From the NCBI RefSeq assembly GCF_000428845.1, contig NZ_AUAS01000001.1:1-64000 (forward strand): a DNA stretch of 64,000 nucleotides, given 5' to 3'. The notes beneath the pieces were generated by a model. That model was not told the origin of the DNA. It did not search any database and saw nothing but the letters and a program-made list of their open reading frames with translations. Shown here one piece after another: positions 1-9,203 of this stretch. The first letter of the stretch is position 1, and every line of letters starts with the position of its first letter. A program made the position numbers and the translations under genes. Source of the stretch: Dyadobacter alkalitolerans DSM 23607 (GTDB taxonomy: Bacteria; Bacteroidota; Bacteroidia; Cytophagales; Spirosomataceae).

Positions 1-63
1 GAATTGCTTATACCTAAAGATAATCAATTCAGAAAAACTTTACAACCGATAAAAACGAAAAAA

Positions 64-95
64 GACTGCCTCTTTTGAGACAGCCTCTTTTTTTT
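64..95. terminator. Intrinsic terminator hairpin at window start
   Basis: GACTGCCTC at 64-72 and GAGACAGCC at 77-85 form a hairpin with a TTTT loop. Seven of nine pairs are canonical on the plus strand; read on the minus strand all nine pair, two of them as G-U. A run of eight T follows at 88-95 and an A-rich stretch precedes it, so it could serve either strand. It probably ends the gene left of the window. Confidence 0.6.
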
Positions 96-228
96 ATAAC
101 TTGTTTAAGTCTGTTCTTTGTAAAATAAAACAATAAAATTTTGTTATTTCAATAATCCACCAAAGAGAATTTTATATGTTGATGTCAATGCCTATTTTTG
201 AATAGATCCGTATTTTGACTTCAATCAA

Positions 229-834
229 TTGGCTCAGTTTTCCAAACATACAGATGATGCTACGCTTTGGAACTACTTCCGCAGCGGGGACGAAGACGCT
301 TACACCGAACTTGCCAACCGCTATTACCGCACGCTGATTCAATACGGACAACGATTCACAATGAATATGCAGGTGATCGAAGACACGCTGCAGGATCTGC
401 TGATCCATCTTTGGCTCCACCGCAAATCTATTAACGACACGCCTTCTGTCAGGTTTTATCTGATCAAATCCTTTCGCCACCGCATGCTGAAATCCATCAA
501 GTCCTTGTCCGGCAATGTAGAGCTAACAGACCGTTTCGATGAGATTTATGCGGACTTTTCTGGTGAAGATGTATTGATTGAAAGTGAAACTGCGCATGCG
601 CTGGAAAAGCAGCTGAAAACTGTTGTTGAGCAACTGCCTACGCGCCAGCAGGAAGTAATTTACCTCCGTTTTTTCCAAAATCTTCAACCCGAAGAAATCG
701 GTGGATTGCTTTCCATTAGTCCTCAATCTGTGAGTAATATCATTCAGCGTGCGCTACAAAACCTGCGCAAAAAGTGGATTGCGCCACATCCATATTTAGC
801 TTTCTTATATTCATTTCTCCAAATTTTATGCTAA
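229..834 (+). CDS. ECF RNA polymerase sigma factor (SigW/RpoE-like, FecI type)
   Basis: This protein of 201 residues is a group IV sigma factor. Region 2 covers about residues 10-90, with the usual aromatic and acidic core. Region 4 covers about 120-185, with a helix-turn-helix around LRFFQNLQPEEIGGLLSIS. It begins at TTG 229; no in-frame ATG lies upstream of the conserved region, and the next ATG (361) would cut into region 2, so TTG or a nearby non-ATG start is preferred. The FecR-type gene starts 84 bases downstream, followed by susC and susD. This is the standard Bacteroidota arrangement in which a substrate-loaded SusC signals through FecR to free the sigma factor, which then transcribes its own susCD. 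That role is known for the family and inferred here. Confidence 0.9.
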   Translation: MAQFSKHTDDATLWNYFRSGDEDAYTELANRYYRTLIQYGQRFTMNMQVIEDTLQDLLIHLWLHRKSINDTPSVRFYLIKSFRHRMLKSIKSLSGNVELTDRFDEIYADFSGEDVLIESETAHALEKQLKTVVEQLPTRQQEVIYLRFFQNLQPEEIGGLLSISPQSVSNIIQRALQNLRKKWIAPHPYLAFLYSFLQILC

Positions 835-918
835 TCTCAAATTGAAACAAAAAATATTCTATTACAAGTGAGTATTTGGACAGCATAATCAGATAATATA
901 GAAAATTGCATTCCTTGT

Positions 919-2040
919 ATGAGTTCCAATCCGTCCGCAGAGCTGCGAAACTTGCTTGATAACCCCGAATTTGTCGCATGGGCAAAAGGAGGCCGTCCGC
1001 AAGCGGATGATGTATGGGCGGAGTGGGCAGCTGGCAACGAAGAGCGGCAGGAAGCGCTTGCAACGGCGAAAGATCTGGTAAACTCGATGGACTTCCCGGA
1101 ATATCAGCTGACAGACGAGCACATTTCGATGCGCATCGCACACGCTTTACACACAGCCAAACAGATTGAAGCAGAACGGGCAGCCCGGCCGACCCGCTTC
1201 ATCGGCGGCGTCCAGGTTTCAGTATGGAACATTGCAGCTACAGCGGTCATTCTGCTCGGGTTCGGGCTGGCGTTATTTGGAATTTATAAGCGCAGATATC
1301 TCGGCTCAGATTTGAAAAGCGATCTTGCCGTAACAGAGCATTCAGACGATTTCACGGAGATTATCAATAAAAACCAGACAGTAAAATACGTGAGCTTATC
1401 GGACGGAAGCGCCATTGTGCTGCACAAAAACAGCAGCATTCGCTTCCCAAAGCAGTTCAGGGCGTCGGAACGGGAAGTTTTCCTGACAGGTGATGCGTTT
1501 TTTGAAGTGACTAAAAATCCGGATCAGCCATTTTTTGTATATGCCAATGAACTGGTTGCGAAAGTGCATGGAACGAGTTTCAGCATTAAAGCCGGCGCAG
1601 GCGATGCTAAGGTGATCATAGCTGTCAAATCCGGACAAGTTTCTGTGTATACCAAAGATGACGCAAAGGCAGCGCAATATAAAAAGGACAAAAGCCTTCA
1701 AGCGCTTTTGCTTATGCCCAATCAGCAGGCAACATTTGAACGCAGTCGGTTGAAGTTAACCCGCCTTGCTACAAAAAGCTCGGTCTTACTGAATATTCCC
1801 ATTGAAAATCAGGTTTTCACTTACACAGAAACACCGGTGAAAGAAGTGTTTTCAGCATTGGAAACAGCTTATGGCATCCGCATCGAGTATAATCAGGACA
1901 CTATGGCGCAATGCAGTATTACCGCAACGCTCGGAGATGAACCTTTGGAAAATAAATTGAAATGGATCTGCACGATTCTGGAAGCAGAATATACATTCAG
2001 TGAAGACAAAATAACCATTAAAGGCAATGCTTGTAACTAA
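919..2040 (+). CDS. FecR-type anti-sigma factor
   Basis: This inner-membrane anti-sigma factor has 373 residues. A cytoplasmic N-terminal part (1-100) would bind the sigma factor. One membrane helix lies at about 102-123 (IAATAVILLGFGLALFGIY). The periplasmic FecR domain at about 150-265 contains VSLSDGSAIVLHKNSS and GDAFFEV. A C-terminal DUF4974/STN-like domain at about 300-370 would contact the N-terminal domain of the SusC transducer. The start ATG 919 has the stop of the sigma gene 84 bases upstream and the protein begins directly with sigma-binding-type sequence. The partner transducer is expected to be the SusC at 2222, which alone among the three SusCs here has an STN domain. That pairing supports a working cell-surface signalling circuit. 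Confidence 0.92.
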   Translation: MSSNPSAELRNLLDNPEFVAWAKGGRPQADDVWAEWAAGNEERQEALATAKDLVNSMDFPEYQLTDEHISMRIAHALHTAKQIEAERAARPTRFIGGVQVSVWNIAATAVILLGFGLALFGIYKRRYLGSDLKSDLAVTEHSDDFTEIINKNQTVKYVSLSDGSAIVLHKNSSIRFPKQFRASEREVFLTGDAFFEVTKNPDQPFFVYANELVAKVHGTSFSIKAGAGDAKVIIAVKSGQVSVYTKDDAKAAQYKKDKSLQALLLMPNQQATFERSRLKLTRLATKSSVLLNIPIENQVFTYTETPVKEVFSALETAYGIRIEYNQDTMAQCSITATLGDEPLENKLKWICTILEAEYTFSEDKITIKGNACN

Positions 2041-2079
2041 TTATTCACCTATACCTGACCATTTGATCTAAACCAAAAA

Positions 2080-2107
2080 GGTGAACGATGCGTCAACATC
2101 GTTCACC
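2080..2107. other. Perfect 11-bp hairpin between fecR and susC
   Basis: GGTGAACGATG (2080-2090) and CATCGTTCACC (2097-2107) pair perfectly around a 6-nt loop. There is no T tract on the plus strand; an A-run before it would give a short U tract on the minus strand. It could lower read-through from the sigma/FecR genes into susC, or stabilise the processed susC transcript. Function is not established. Confidence 0.5.
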
Positions 2108-2221
2108 CTGCACAAACCCCCTCTCTATGCTGGCGCTAAGAACTAATCCCGTGGGAAAAATCCCTATGGGACCAGGGAATTATTTTGCTGATTTTTTATG
2201 ACCACCAAAACAAACAAAAGT

Positions 2222-5200
2222 ATGAAAAAAACCTTTTACTGGCAGAAACCCCTGCTCAAAATTATGAGAATCAGCCTCATACAAATGTTGATCGTTACAA
2301 TGTTCTCCGGACTTTCGTTCGCCTTCGACAGCTTCGGCCAGGAGGTTCTGAACCGCAGATTGACGATCAGCATTAAGGAACAAAAAATCGGAGCAGCACT
2401 TAATCAGATCGGAAAGTTGTCGGGCGTTAACTTTATGTACAGCCCTGAACTGATCCGTTCGCAGCGCAAGGTTACTTTCAGCGCCAAAGAGGAAAAACTG
2501 GAAGCGATTCTTGACAATTTCTTGACACCACTTCAAGTCACTTACGAAGTGTCTGGTAAGCAAATCTTATTAAAGAGGGCCTCGGCAAAACCACAAACAC
2601 AGCTTGAAGGAACCGGCTCCTCTATTAAAATGACCCAGTCCGTTGACGTACCCGTTAAAGGCCAGGTGAAAGATGCAACCGGCGCCACAGTGCCGGGAGC
2701 GACGGTGGTTTTGAAAGGGAGCTCGTCCGTGGGAACAACATCAGACGCAGATGGCGCTTTTACGCTGAATGTGCCGGAAGGCAGCACAACATTGGTGGTT
2801 TCCTCAATCGGGTTTTTGACGATGGAAGTGAACATTACCAACAAATCAATGGTAGAAATCACTTTGCAGTCGGACGTGAAAGCATTGAGCGAAGTGGTTG
2901 TGACCGGATATTCTTCTCAATCAAAAAGAGACATTACCGGAGCGGTTTCCACGGTGGATGCAACAGAATTAACCAAAGTTGCGGCGCCTAACGTTGCCCA
3001 GCAATTGCAGGGACGGGTGGCAGGTGTAACGGTTACATCCAACAACAGCCCGGGCGGCGAAGCGACAGTTCGCATCCGTGGTTTTGGAACGATTAACAAC
3101 AACGACCCATTGTACGTAATCGACGGTGTGCCAACAAAAGGCGGTTTGAATAGCATTAACCCAAATAACATTGAGTCGATGCAAGTTTTGAAGGATGCTT
3201 CGTCAGCATCAATTTATGGTTCAAGAGCCGCAAACGGTGTTATCATCATAACGACTAAAAAAGGCAAAGCGGGTGCGCCGCGTTTCACATTCAATTCAAG
3301 GGCTGGTTTGCAAACCGGTAAAATAGACCTTGACCTGATCAAAGACCCACAGCAATTTGGGAATCTGCTTTGGACACAGCGCAGAAATGCAGGCGTTTTG
3401 ACAAACGACAATCCTTCACATCAGCAATATGGCAATGGCGTAAGTCCTGTTGTTCCTGACTACATTCTGGCGGGATCAAGCTACGGGCTTCCCGAGGGTG
3501 ACCCAAGGGTTAACCCATCATTGTACAATTACAACCGAGCAGGTTTTTACCAGATTGTAAAAGCGAACAAAGAAGGAACAGACTGGCATGAAGAAATTCT
3601 TCGTCCGGCTGCAATCCAGGAGTATAATGTAGGTGCAACGGGAGGAAGTGAAACAGGTCGCTATGCAGTTGCATTCAACTATTTTAAGCAAGACGGTGTC
3701 TTGATCCATACTTCTTTCAATCGTTATTCTTTGCGTTCCAATACAGAGTTTACTTTCAAAAAACGCATTCGTATTGGCGAAAACCTGGAAGTGAGCTACA
3801 CTGAGAACAAAGGATACTATAACAACAACGGAACAGTAAGCTCGGCGAACAACCAGGATGGAAACCCGATCGGAAACGGATATCGCATTCCTTCAATCAT
3901 TCCGGTCTACGACATTATGGGAAATTTCGCTGCTACAAGAGCGGCTGGTCTGGGACCTGCTACCAACCCGGTTGCGCAGCTTTGGCGGACACGGAATAAC
4001 CAGACGAACAATTTCCGCGCATTTGGTAACGCCTATCTGGAAGCAGACATTCTGAAAGATCTGACCTTTAAATCGAGCATTGGTATTGACATTACAGCGG
4101 CAAATCGCGTGGGCTACACTTTATTGGATTTGGAAGAAGCTGAAATTGAAGCTGCGAATGCATTGACCAATGCCAATGCATACGATATCAACTGGACGTG
4201 GTCTAACACACTGAACTACAACCGAAATATTGGTACCAATCACAAATTGGGCGTTTTGGTGGGAACGGAAGCCATCAAAGGAACGGGACGTGATTTCAAT
4301 GCGACGCGTACAACATTCTTTTCGGAAGATCCTCAGTACATGTTCCTTAGCTCAGGAACAGCCGGCATTAACAATGCAGGCGGTGCCTATGAATGGGCTC
4401 TTTTCTCTATTTTCGGGAAAGTCAACTATGCTTTAAAGGACCGATATCTGCTTGAAGCAACTGTGCGTCGCGATGGTTCATCGCGCTTCGGACAAAACAA
4501 CCGCTATGGAACATTCCCTGCGTTCAGTGCGGGATGGAGACTTTCCGAAGAAGCATTCCTGAAACCATTGACTTGGCTGGATGATTTGAAAATCAGAGGA
4601 GGATGGGGACAGACCGGAAACCAGGAAATTGGTAACTACAACGGTTTCAGCACCTACAGGTCAAGCTTGAACCTATCGTCCTATGCCATTGGCGGCGGTA
4701 ATAATGCCGTGGAGCCAGGTTTCGATACTGAGGCATTTGGCAATCCCGATGCAAAGTGGGAAACGACAACACAGACGAACATTGGTTTGGATGCGACGTT
4801 CCTGAAAGGCATGTTTAATTTCAATCTGGATCTGTATAACCGGACAACTTCCGATATGCTGTATCAGGTGGCTCTGCCGGCGACACAAGGTTCCGCAACA
4901 ATCCCTTTTGTGAACGTGGGTGAAATGAACAACAAAGGAATTGACATTGCTCTGGACTTTAATAACAAGGCCCTGAACGGCGACCTGACTTACTCTGTGG
5001 GTGTCAATTTCTCCACTTACAAAAATGAAGTGACCAAGCTTAACAACAGCGCATCGGCGGTATTGCTGGGACCTGCGATCCGCAGCTACACCTGGACGCG
5101 ATCAGTGCCCGGAATGCCTCTTTATTCGTTCTATGGTTTGCAGATTGACGGCATTTACCAAAATCAGGGAGAAGTGGATGCTGGCCCGTTATATCCTGGC

Positions 5201-5797
5201 TATGCGGCAGTGGGTAAATACAAATACCACGACACAGACGGCAACGGAACCATTACGGACAACGACCGCCAGTTCCTGGGCAACCCGCATCCGGACTTTA
5301 CTTATGGTATCAACCTGAATGTTGGTTACAAAAACTTTGACCTGTCTGCATTCTTCCAGGGCGTTAAAGGCAACGAGATCATCAACATGGTAAAAAGATG
5401 GGTTGACTTTAACAACCAAGCTGGTAACAGAAGCCTTCGCATGCTGAACGACTCCTGGACTCCTGAAAATCCTGATGCAGTCCTTCCTATTCTGGACGCC
5501 AACGACAGCCGCAGCCAGCAGCCTTCCAGCTACTTTATCGAGGACGGTTCTTACTTCCGCATGAAAAACCTGACACTTGGCTACACATTGCCATCGGGAG
5601 TTTTGTCAAAAATTGGCTTTGAAAGTGCGCGTATTTATCTGCAAGCTCAGAACCTTTTCACAATCACCAAATACAGCGGCATCGATCCAGAGGTTACGTC
5701 GGTCGGTTCGTCACCTGGAACTACGGTGCTGGGTGTTGACCAAGGCAACTATCCTAATTCGAAAATGTATCAGGTGGGTATCAATTTCGGATTTTAA
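2222..5797 (+). CDS. SusC/RagA TonB-dependent receptor with STN signalling domain
   Basis: This outer-membrane importer has about 1191 residues. It carries out TonB-driven uptake of a glycan bound by its SusD lid. From ATG 2222 it has a long signal peptide ending near FDSFGQ. An STN domain (secretin/TonB short N-terminal domain) follows at about residues 45-115, then a carboxypeptidase-regulatory-like beta domain at about 145-225 (GQVKDATGATVPGATVVLKG). The SusC box SEVVVTGY is next, followed by a plug with GSRAANGVIIITTKKG and a beta barrel ending in YQVGINFGF with terminal Phe. ATG 2198 is also in frame but adds eight polar residues ahead of the basic signal-peptide start MKKTFYW, so 2222 is preferred. 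The STN domain matches the sigma/FecR pair upstream. Confidence 0.95.
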   Translation: MKKTFYWQKPLLKIMRISLIQMLIVTMFSGLSFAFDSFGQEVLNRRLTISIKEQKIGAALNQIGKLSGVNFMYSPELIRSQRKVTFSAKEEKLEAILDNFLTPLQVTYEVSGKQILLKRASAKPQTQLEGTGSSIKMTQSVDVPVKGQVKDATGATVPGATVVLKGSSSVGTTSDADGAFTLNVPEGSTTLVVSSIGFLTMEVNITNKSMVEITLQSDVKALSEVVVTGYSSQSKRDITGAVSTVDATELTKVAAPNVAQQLQGRVAGVTVTSNNSPGGEATVRIRGFGTINNNDPLYVIDGVPTKGGLNSINPNNIESMQVLKDASSASIYGSRAANGVIIITTKKGKAGAPRFTFNSRAGLQTGKIDLDLIKDPQQFGNLLWTQRRNAGVLTNDNPSHQQYGNGVSPVVPDYILAGSSYGLPEGDPRVNPSLYNYNRAGFYQIVKANKEGTDWHEEILRPAAIQEYNVGATGGSETGRYAVAFNYFKQDGVLIHTSFNRYSLRSNTEFTFKKRIRIGENLEVSYTENKGYYNNNGTVSSANNQDGNPIGNGYRIPSIIPVYDIMGNFAATRAAGLGPATNPVAQLWRTRNNQTNNFRAFGNAYLEADILKDLTFKSSIGIDITAANRVGYTLLDLEEAEIEAANALTNANAYDINWTWSNTLNYNRNIGTNHKLGVLVGTEAIKGTGRDFNATRTTFFSEDPQYMFLSSGTAGINNAGGAYEWALFSIFGKVNYALKDRYLLEATVRRDGSSRFGQNNRYGTFPAFSAGWRLSEEAFLKPLTWLDDLKIRGGWGQTGNQEIGNYNGFSTYRSSLNLSSYAIGGGNNAVEPGFDTEAFGNPDAKWETTTQTNIGLDATFLKGMFNFNLDLYNRTTSDMLYQVALPATQGSATIPFVNVGEMNNKGIDIALDFNNKALNGDLTYSVGVNFSTYKNEVTKLNNSASAVLLGPAIRSYTWTRSVPGMPLYSFYGLQIDGIYQNQGEVDAGPLYPGYAAVGKYKYHDTDGNGTITDNDRQFLGNPHPDFTYGINLNVGYKNFDLSAFFQGVKGNEIINMVKRWVDFNNQAGNRSLRMLNDSWTPENPDAVLPILDANDSRSQQPSSYFIEDGSYFRMKNLTLGYTLPSGVLSKIGFESARIYLQAQNLFTITKYSGIDPEVTSVGSSPGTTVLGVDQGNYPNSKMYQVGINFGF

Positions 5798-5833
5798 TTG
5801 AAGTCAAATCTTATCTGTGATAATAAAACACAT

Positions 5834-7492
5834 ATGAAAAAGAGCATATTAACAGCAATGGTCTGCGCGGGATTATTGACATCCTGCGGCAAGGACTTTC
5901 TCGAAACCACGCCATTGGGAGTCGGCAATCAACAATCACTTTCCAACAAATCCGGGGTCAATGCGGTTTTGATCGGTGCATACAGTCTCCTCGACGGGGT
6001 TGGCTCGGGCTTTAACTTTTCCTCTTCGGTCAGCAACTGGATCTACGGATCGGTGGCCTCAGACGACGCTTATAAAGGCAGCGACGTAGGTGATCAGTCG
6101 CAGATCACCACAATCGAGCGGTATATCTCCCAGGCAGACATTGGCGCCTTCAATGACAAATGGGTAACCGTTTACGACGGCGTTTCCAGAACCAATGACG
6201 CCCTCAGGCTTATCGCCTCTGCTACCGATATGACCGATGCCGAAAAGGCGCAGGCGTCCGGAGAAGCCCGTTTTCTTCGCGGCTGGTACCATTTTGAAGC
6301 AAAGAAAATGTGGAACATGGTCCCTTATGTGGATGAAACCGTTACGGACTATATCAATCTCCCGAATGATAAAGACATCTGGCCGCAGATTGAAGCTGAC
6401 TTCCAGTACGCGATTGATAACCTGGCCGTTACAAAAGCGCAGGCTGGACGTGCCAGCAAATGGACCGCAAAGGCCATGCTCGCCAAATCCAAAATGTACC
6501 AGCAGGATTACGCCGGAGCGAAGCCGCTGTTAGATGATATCGTTACCAATGGACCTTTCGCACTTGTAAACAGCTTTCACGAAAATTTCCGGATCACCAC
6601 TGAGAATAATTCAGAGTCTATCTTCGAAGTACAAATGTCGGTCGGAGATGGCGGACTTGGTCAAAACGGAAGCTGGGGTGACAACCTGAACTTCCCGTAC
6701 GGATCTGCACCTGGTGGCTGCTGCGGATTTTTTCAGCCATCCCAAAATTTAGTCAATGCATTTAAAACGGATGCAAATGGCTTGCCTTTGCTGGATACAT
6801 TCAATGATGTGGATGTAACCAATGACGAAAGTCTTTCCTCGGCAGATCCTTTCACACCTTACACGGGAACATTGGATCCCCGTTTGGACTGGACGGTGGG
6901 CAGAAGAGGCTTGCCATTTCTGAATTGGGGCGTGCATCCGGGCAGAAACTGGATCCGTGACCAGGCTTTTGGAGGGCCTTACACATTCAAGAAATTTTTT
7001 GCTTACAGCGGTGAAAATGCGGGTGCAGAATCGCCTCGTGCGAACGCTAACAACTATCGCGCAATCCGTTTCGCGGATATTCTATTAATGCGTGCCGAAG
7101 TTGCAGTGGAGGAGAATGATCTTGCCACTGCTTTGAAACTGGTTAACCAAGTGCGTACACGCGCTGCCAATGTGGTCGTGACGGATGCTTCGGGCAAGCC
7201 TGCGGCTAACTATCTCGTAAAACCTTACACCGCATTTGCCAATCAGGAATACGCCAGAAAAGCTGTGCGTTTCGAGCGTCGCGTGGAGCTTGCTATGGAA
7301 GGCCACAGACACTTTGACCTAGTTCGCTGGGGCGTTGCCGATGTAGTTCTGAATGCATATCTGGCAAAGGAGAGCAAGAAAAGGACTTACCTTGCCGGAG
7401 CAACATTCGTGAAAGGCAAAAGCGAGTATTTCCCAATTCCTCAGGCCCAGATCGATATCATGGGATCTGGCGTGCTGCAACAAAATCCATGA
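5834..7492 (+). CDS. SusD/RagB nutrient-binding outer-membrane lipoprotein
   Basis: This surface lipoprotein of 552 residues forms the hinged lid of the SusC pore and binds the substrate. The start is set at ATG 5834, giving the lipoprotein signal MKKSILTAMVCAGLLTSCGK with lipobox LTSC and the modified Cys at residue 18. The longer reading frame from TTG 5798 would place 12 polar residues before the signal and begins directly at the susC stop. TPR-like SusD helices include SGEARFLRGWYHFEAKKMWN. The C-terminal region has RFADILLMRAEVAVEEND and a final FPIPQAQIDI motif, all typical of the family. It lies 36 bases after susC and is surely cotranscribed. The real substrate cannot be read from the sequence. 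Confidence 0.94.
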   Translation: MKKSILTAMVCAGLLTSCGKDFLETTPLGVGNQQSLSNKSGVNAVLIGAYSLLDGVGSGFNFSSSVSNWIYGSVASDDAYKGSDVGDQSQITTIERYISQADIGAFNDKWVTVYDGVSRTNDALRLIASATDMTDAEKAQASGEARFLRGWYHFEAKKMWNMVPYVDETVTDYINLPNDKDIWPQIEADFQYAIDNLAVTKAQAGRASKWTAKAMLAKSKMYQQDYAGAKPLLDDIVTNGPFALVNSFHENFRITTENNSESIFEVQMSVGDGGLGQNGSWGDNLNFPYGSAPGGCCGFFQPSQNLVNAFKTDANGLPLLDTFNDVDVTNDESLSSADPFTPYTGTLDPRLDWTVGRRGLPFLNWGVHPGRNWIRDQAFGGPYTFKKFFAYSGENAGAESPRANANNYRAIRFADILLMRAEVAVEENDLATALKLVNQVRTRAANVVVTDASGKPAANYLVKPYTAFANQEYARKAVRFERRVELAMEGHRHFDLVRWGVADVVLNAYLAKESKKRTYLAGATFVKGKSEYFPIPQAQIDIMGSGVLQQNP

Positions 7493-7496
7493 CGGA

Positions 7497-7543
7497 TTTG
7501 GACGAAGCGGGTTATTCGATTAACTTGCTTCGTCCAAATTTTT
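7497..7543 (+). terminator. Intrinsic terminator after susD
   Basis: TTTGGACGAAGC (7497-7508) and GCTTCGTCCAAA (7527-7538) form a perfect 12-bp stem, followed by TTTTT. It lies just after the susD stop at 7492. The sugar isomerase gene downstream may therefore be a separate transcript or depend on read-through. Confidence 0.85.
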
Positions 7544-7583
7544 CACATTTAATTTATATAAACTATTCCTAAACCTTTATATA

Positions 7584-8546
7584 ATGTCTTTCAATTTGAA
7601 CCCAAACAATGAGGCCGAATCCCGCCGGGCCTGGTTAAAAACCGCTGCCCTGGCCGGAGTGGCAACGTGGGCTGGGACATCAGCCGAAGCTCAGGCTACT
7701 CCCGCAGCACCAGCTGCAAGACGAATTCCGCTCGCCGTTTCAACCTATTCTTACTGGCATTTTGGTCAGGAAAAATATCCTGTTGAGAAAGTGATCGAAG
7801 ATGCAGCCAGATTAGGCTTTGACGGCGTTGAGATTCTCCACCGCCAGATGGAAAACGAAACGGTTCCTTATATGAACAAGCTGAAAAGACTTGCTTTCGA
7901 TAATGGGTTATCGCTTCCGCTGCTTTCTATTCACCAGAGTTTTGTGCAGCCCAAGGCCGAAGACCGTAAAAAAGACATCGAGCATACGCTCAAATGTATC
8001 AATATGGCTGTTCAAATGGGAATCCCGGCGATCCGGATGAACACAGGCAGCTGGCGGACTGCAAAGCGGGACGCCAATTATTATAAAGACGGCAAAGAAC
8101 CACCGATTGAAGGTTACACCGACCAGGACGCTATTAAATGGTGCATCGATGCGATGGGCGAATGTCTCGTTGCCGCCGAAAAGGCTGGTGTAGTGCTCGC
8201 TATCGAAAATCACTGGGGCTTATCTTCCAACATTGATTATCTGCTCGAAATTTATAAACCACTTGCTTCATCGCCCGCCATGGGTATGAATGTGGATACG
8301 GGAAATTTTGTCGGCGATCCCTATCCGCAGTTTGAGCGGTTGGCACCATACGCAACAATCGTTCAGGCAAAAACTTATTACGGAGGTGGTCACTATTACG
8401 ACCTGGATCTGGACTATAAGCGCATTGCAGACATCCTGCGTAAAGCCAATTTTAAAGGTTACATCTCCTTGGAAATGGAAGGAAAAGAAGATGCCGCCAC
8501 AGCCGTCCCTAAAAGCCTAAAGTTATTCAGGGAAGTGTTCAGCTAA
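7584..8546 (+). CDS. Sugar phosphate isomerase/epimerase-like TIM-barrel protein with Tat-like leader
   Basis: This protein of 320 residues belongs to the xylose isomerase-like/AP endonuclease 2 TIM-barrel superfamily. The N-terminus has [19 protein letters not shown] followed by an Ala-rich stretch ending SAEAQA, which resembles a twin-arginine leader, so export is likely. Barrel signatures are [11 protein letters not shown] (about 70-80), AIENHWGL (about 208-215), GMNVDTGNF (about 234-242), with the usual E, H, D and E metal ligands, and [13 protein letters not shown] near the end. In Bacteroidota such exported isomerase-like proteins occur in glycan loci and some relatives act on keto-sugars; the substrate here is unknown. 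It follows the susCD pair and is probably part of the same locus despite the intervening terminator. Confidence 0.85.
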   Translation: MSFNLNPNNEAESRRAWLKTAALAGVATWAGTSAEAQATPAAPAARRIPLAVSTYSYWHFGQEKYPVEKVIEDAARLGFDGVEILHRQMENETVPYMNKLKRLAFDNGLSLPLLSIHQSFVQPKAEDRKKDIEHTLKCINMAVQMGIPAIRMNTGSWRTAKRDANYYKDGKEPPIEGYTDQDAIKWCIDAMGECLVAAEKAGVVLAIENHWGLSSNIDYLLEIYKPLASSPAMGMNVDTGNFVGDPYPQFERLAPYATIVQAKTYYGGGHYYDLDLDYKRIADILRKANFKGYISLEMEGKEDAATAVPKSLKLFREVFS

Positions 8547-8585
8547 TTCCTGCAAGACAATCATAATTATATTCTGTAGTTAATA

Positions 8586-8618
8586 AAGTGCGGCTTCCTT
8601 GGATTCGCACTTTTTTTG
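8586..8618 (+). terminator. Intrinsic terminator after the sugar isomerase
   Basis: AAAGTGCG (8586-8593) and CGCACTTT (8607-8614) form an 8-bp stem followed by a T run to 8618. It closes the first susCD locus and faces the convergent toxin-antitoxin genes. Confidence 0.8.
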
Positions 8619-8665
8619 TGTTGCCACGGATACACGAATGTTCACGAATGCAATTAGGGCAAAGC

Positions 8666-8926
8666 TTAATCTACATAGTGCTTCTTGCAACGCATGATGT
8701 ACAAAACATCTCCTTCAACCCTGTAAACCAGCCTATACTCCTCGGTTATCCGCCTGGACCAGCAGCCTGCAAGATTGGCCCGCAGCATTTCGGGTTTGCC
8801 CTTTCCTTCAAAAGGAGTTCGTAAACATTCCTTGACAAGTTCATTAATACGCTTAACGATATGCTTGTCAACCGTTTGCCATTCAATATATTGTTCCCAG
8901 GCAACAGGGTGCCAGGAAAGCGTCAA
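8666..8926 (-). CDS. Txe/YoeB-family mRNA interferase toxin
   Basis: This 86-residue toxin is of the YoeB/RelE fold, which cleaves mRNA on the translating ribosome. It has the family signatures AWEQYIEWQ near the start, the segment PFEGKGKPEMLR in the middle, GCWSRRITEEYRLVY after it, and KKHYVD at the C-terminus with the catalytic His-Tyr pair. Length matches YoeB (about 84). The start codon is TTG, and its first bases overlap the TGA stop of the upstream antitoxin (TTGA, 8923-8926), so translation is coupled. The partner is the small gene directly upstream on the same strand. The sequence looks intact, so the toxin is probably functional. Confidence 0.9.
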   Translation of the reverse strand: MTLSWHPVAWEQYIEWQTVDKHIVKRINELVKECLRTPFEGKGKPEMLRANLAGCWSRRITEEYRLVYRVEGDVLYIMRCKKHYVD

Positions 8927-9135
8927 AGCTCAATAAGATTTCTTTGAATAAAGACGTCACGGTTGTTTTCGAAGTCATCCATGGCTTTCAAAAGCCCTTC
9001 TCTATCGGTAGGACTGCTCATGAGATATTCCGTCGTATCCATCTTAGGCGCGAGCTTAGTTTGAGATTTAAGAACTCTCAAAAAACCTAAAATCGTTCGT
9101 TTTCCTTTACTGGATGACACCGCTAATCGTAACAT
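8923..9135 (-). CDS. Antitoxin partner of the YoeB-like toxin, atypical N-terminus
   Basis: This protein of 70 residues starts at ATG 9135. The C-terminal half (TEYLMSSPTDREGLLKAMDD, about 35-54) resembles the toxin-binding tail of YefM-type antitoxins. The N-terminal half (about 1-33) is short, basic and Ser/Lys-rich and lacks the recognisable Phd/YefM DNA-binding fold. It could be a different DNA-binding module, a shortened antitoxin or the product of a past frame change. Its position immediately before the toxin with a 4-base overlap supports the antitoxin role. Autoregulation, usual for YefM, is uncertain here because the operator-binding half is not recognisable. Confidence 0.75.
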   Translation of the reverse strand: MLRLAVSSSKGKRTILGFLRVLKSQTKLAPKMDTTEYLMSSPTDREGLLKAMDDFENNRDVFIQRNLIEL

Positions 9136-9203
9136 AAGTGAAGATTTTTAAGGTTAGTATGTGTCATGAATTGAGTAATGTATTTCAAATATAAAGAAAA
9201 ATC

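Noticed and set aside
5798-5833. TTG start of SusD directly at the susC stop
   Set aside because: It would put 12 polar residues before a perfect lipoprotein signal starting at ATG 5834.
8621-8650. CACGGATACACGAATGTTCACG motif resembling a dispersed bacterial repeat
   Set aside because: Only one degenerate copy is present in the window, so it cannot be supported as a repeat here.
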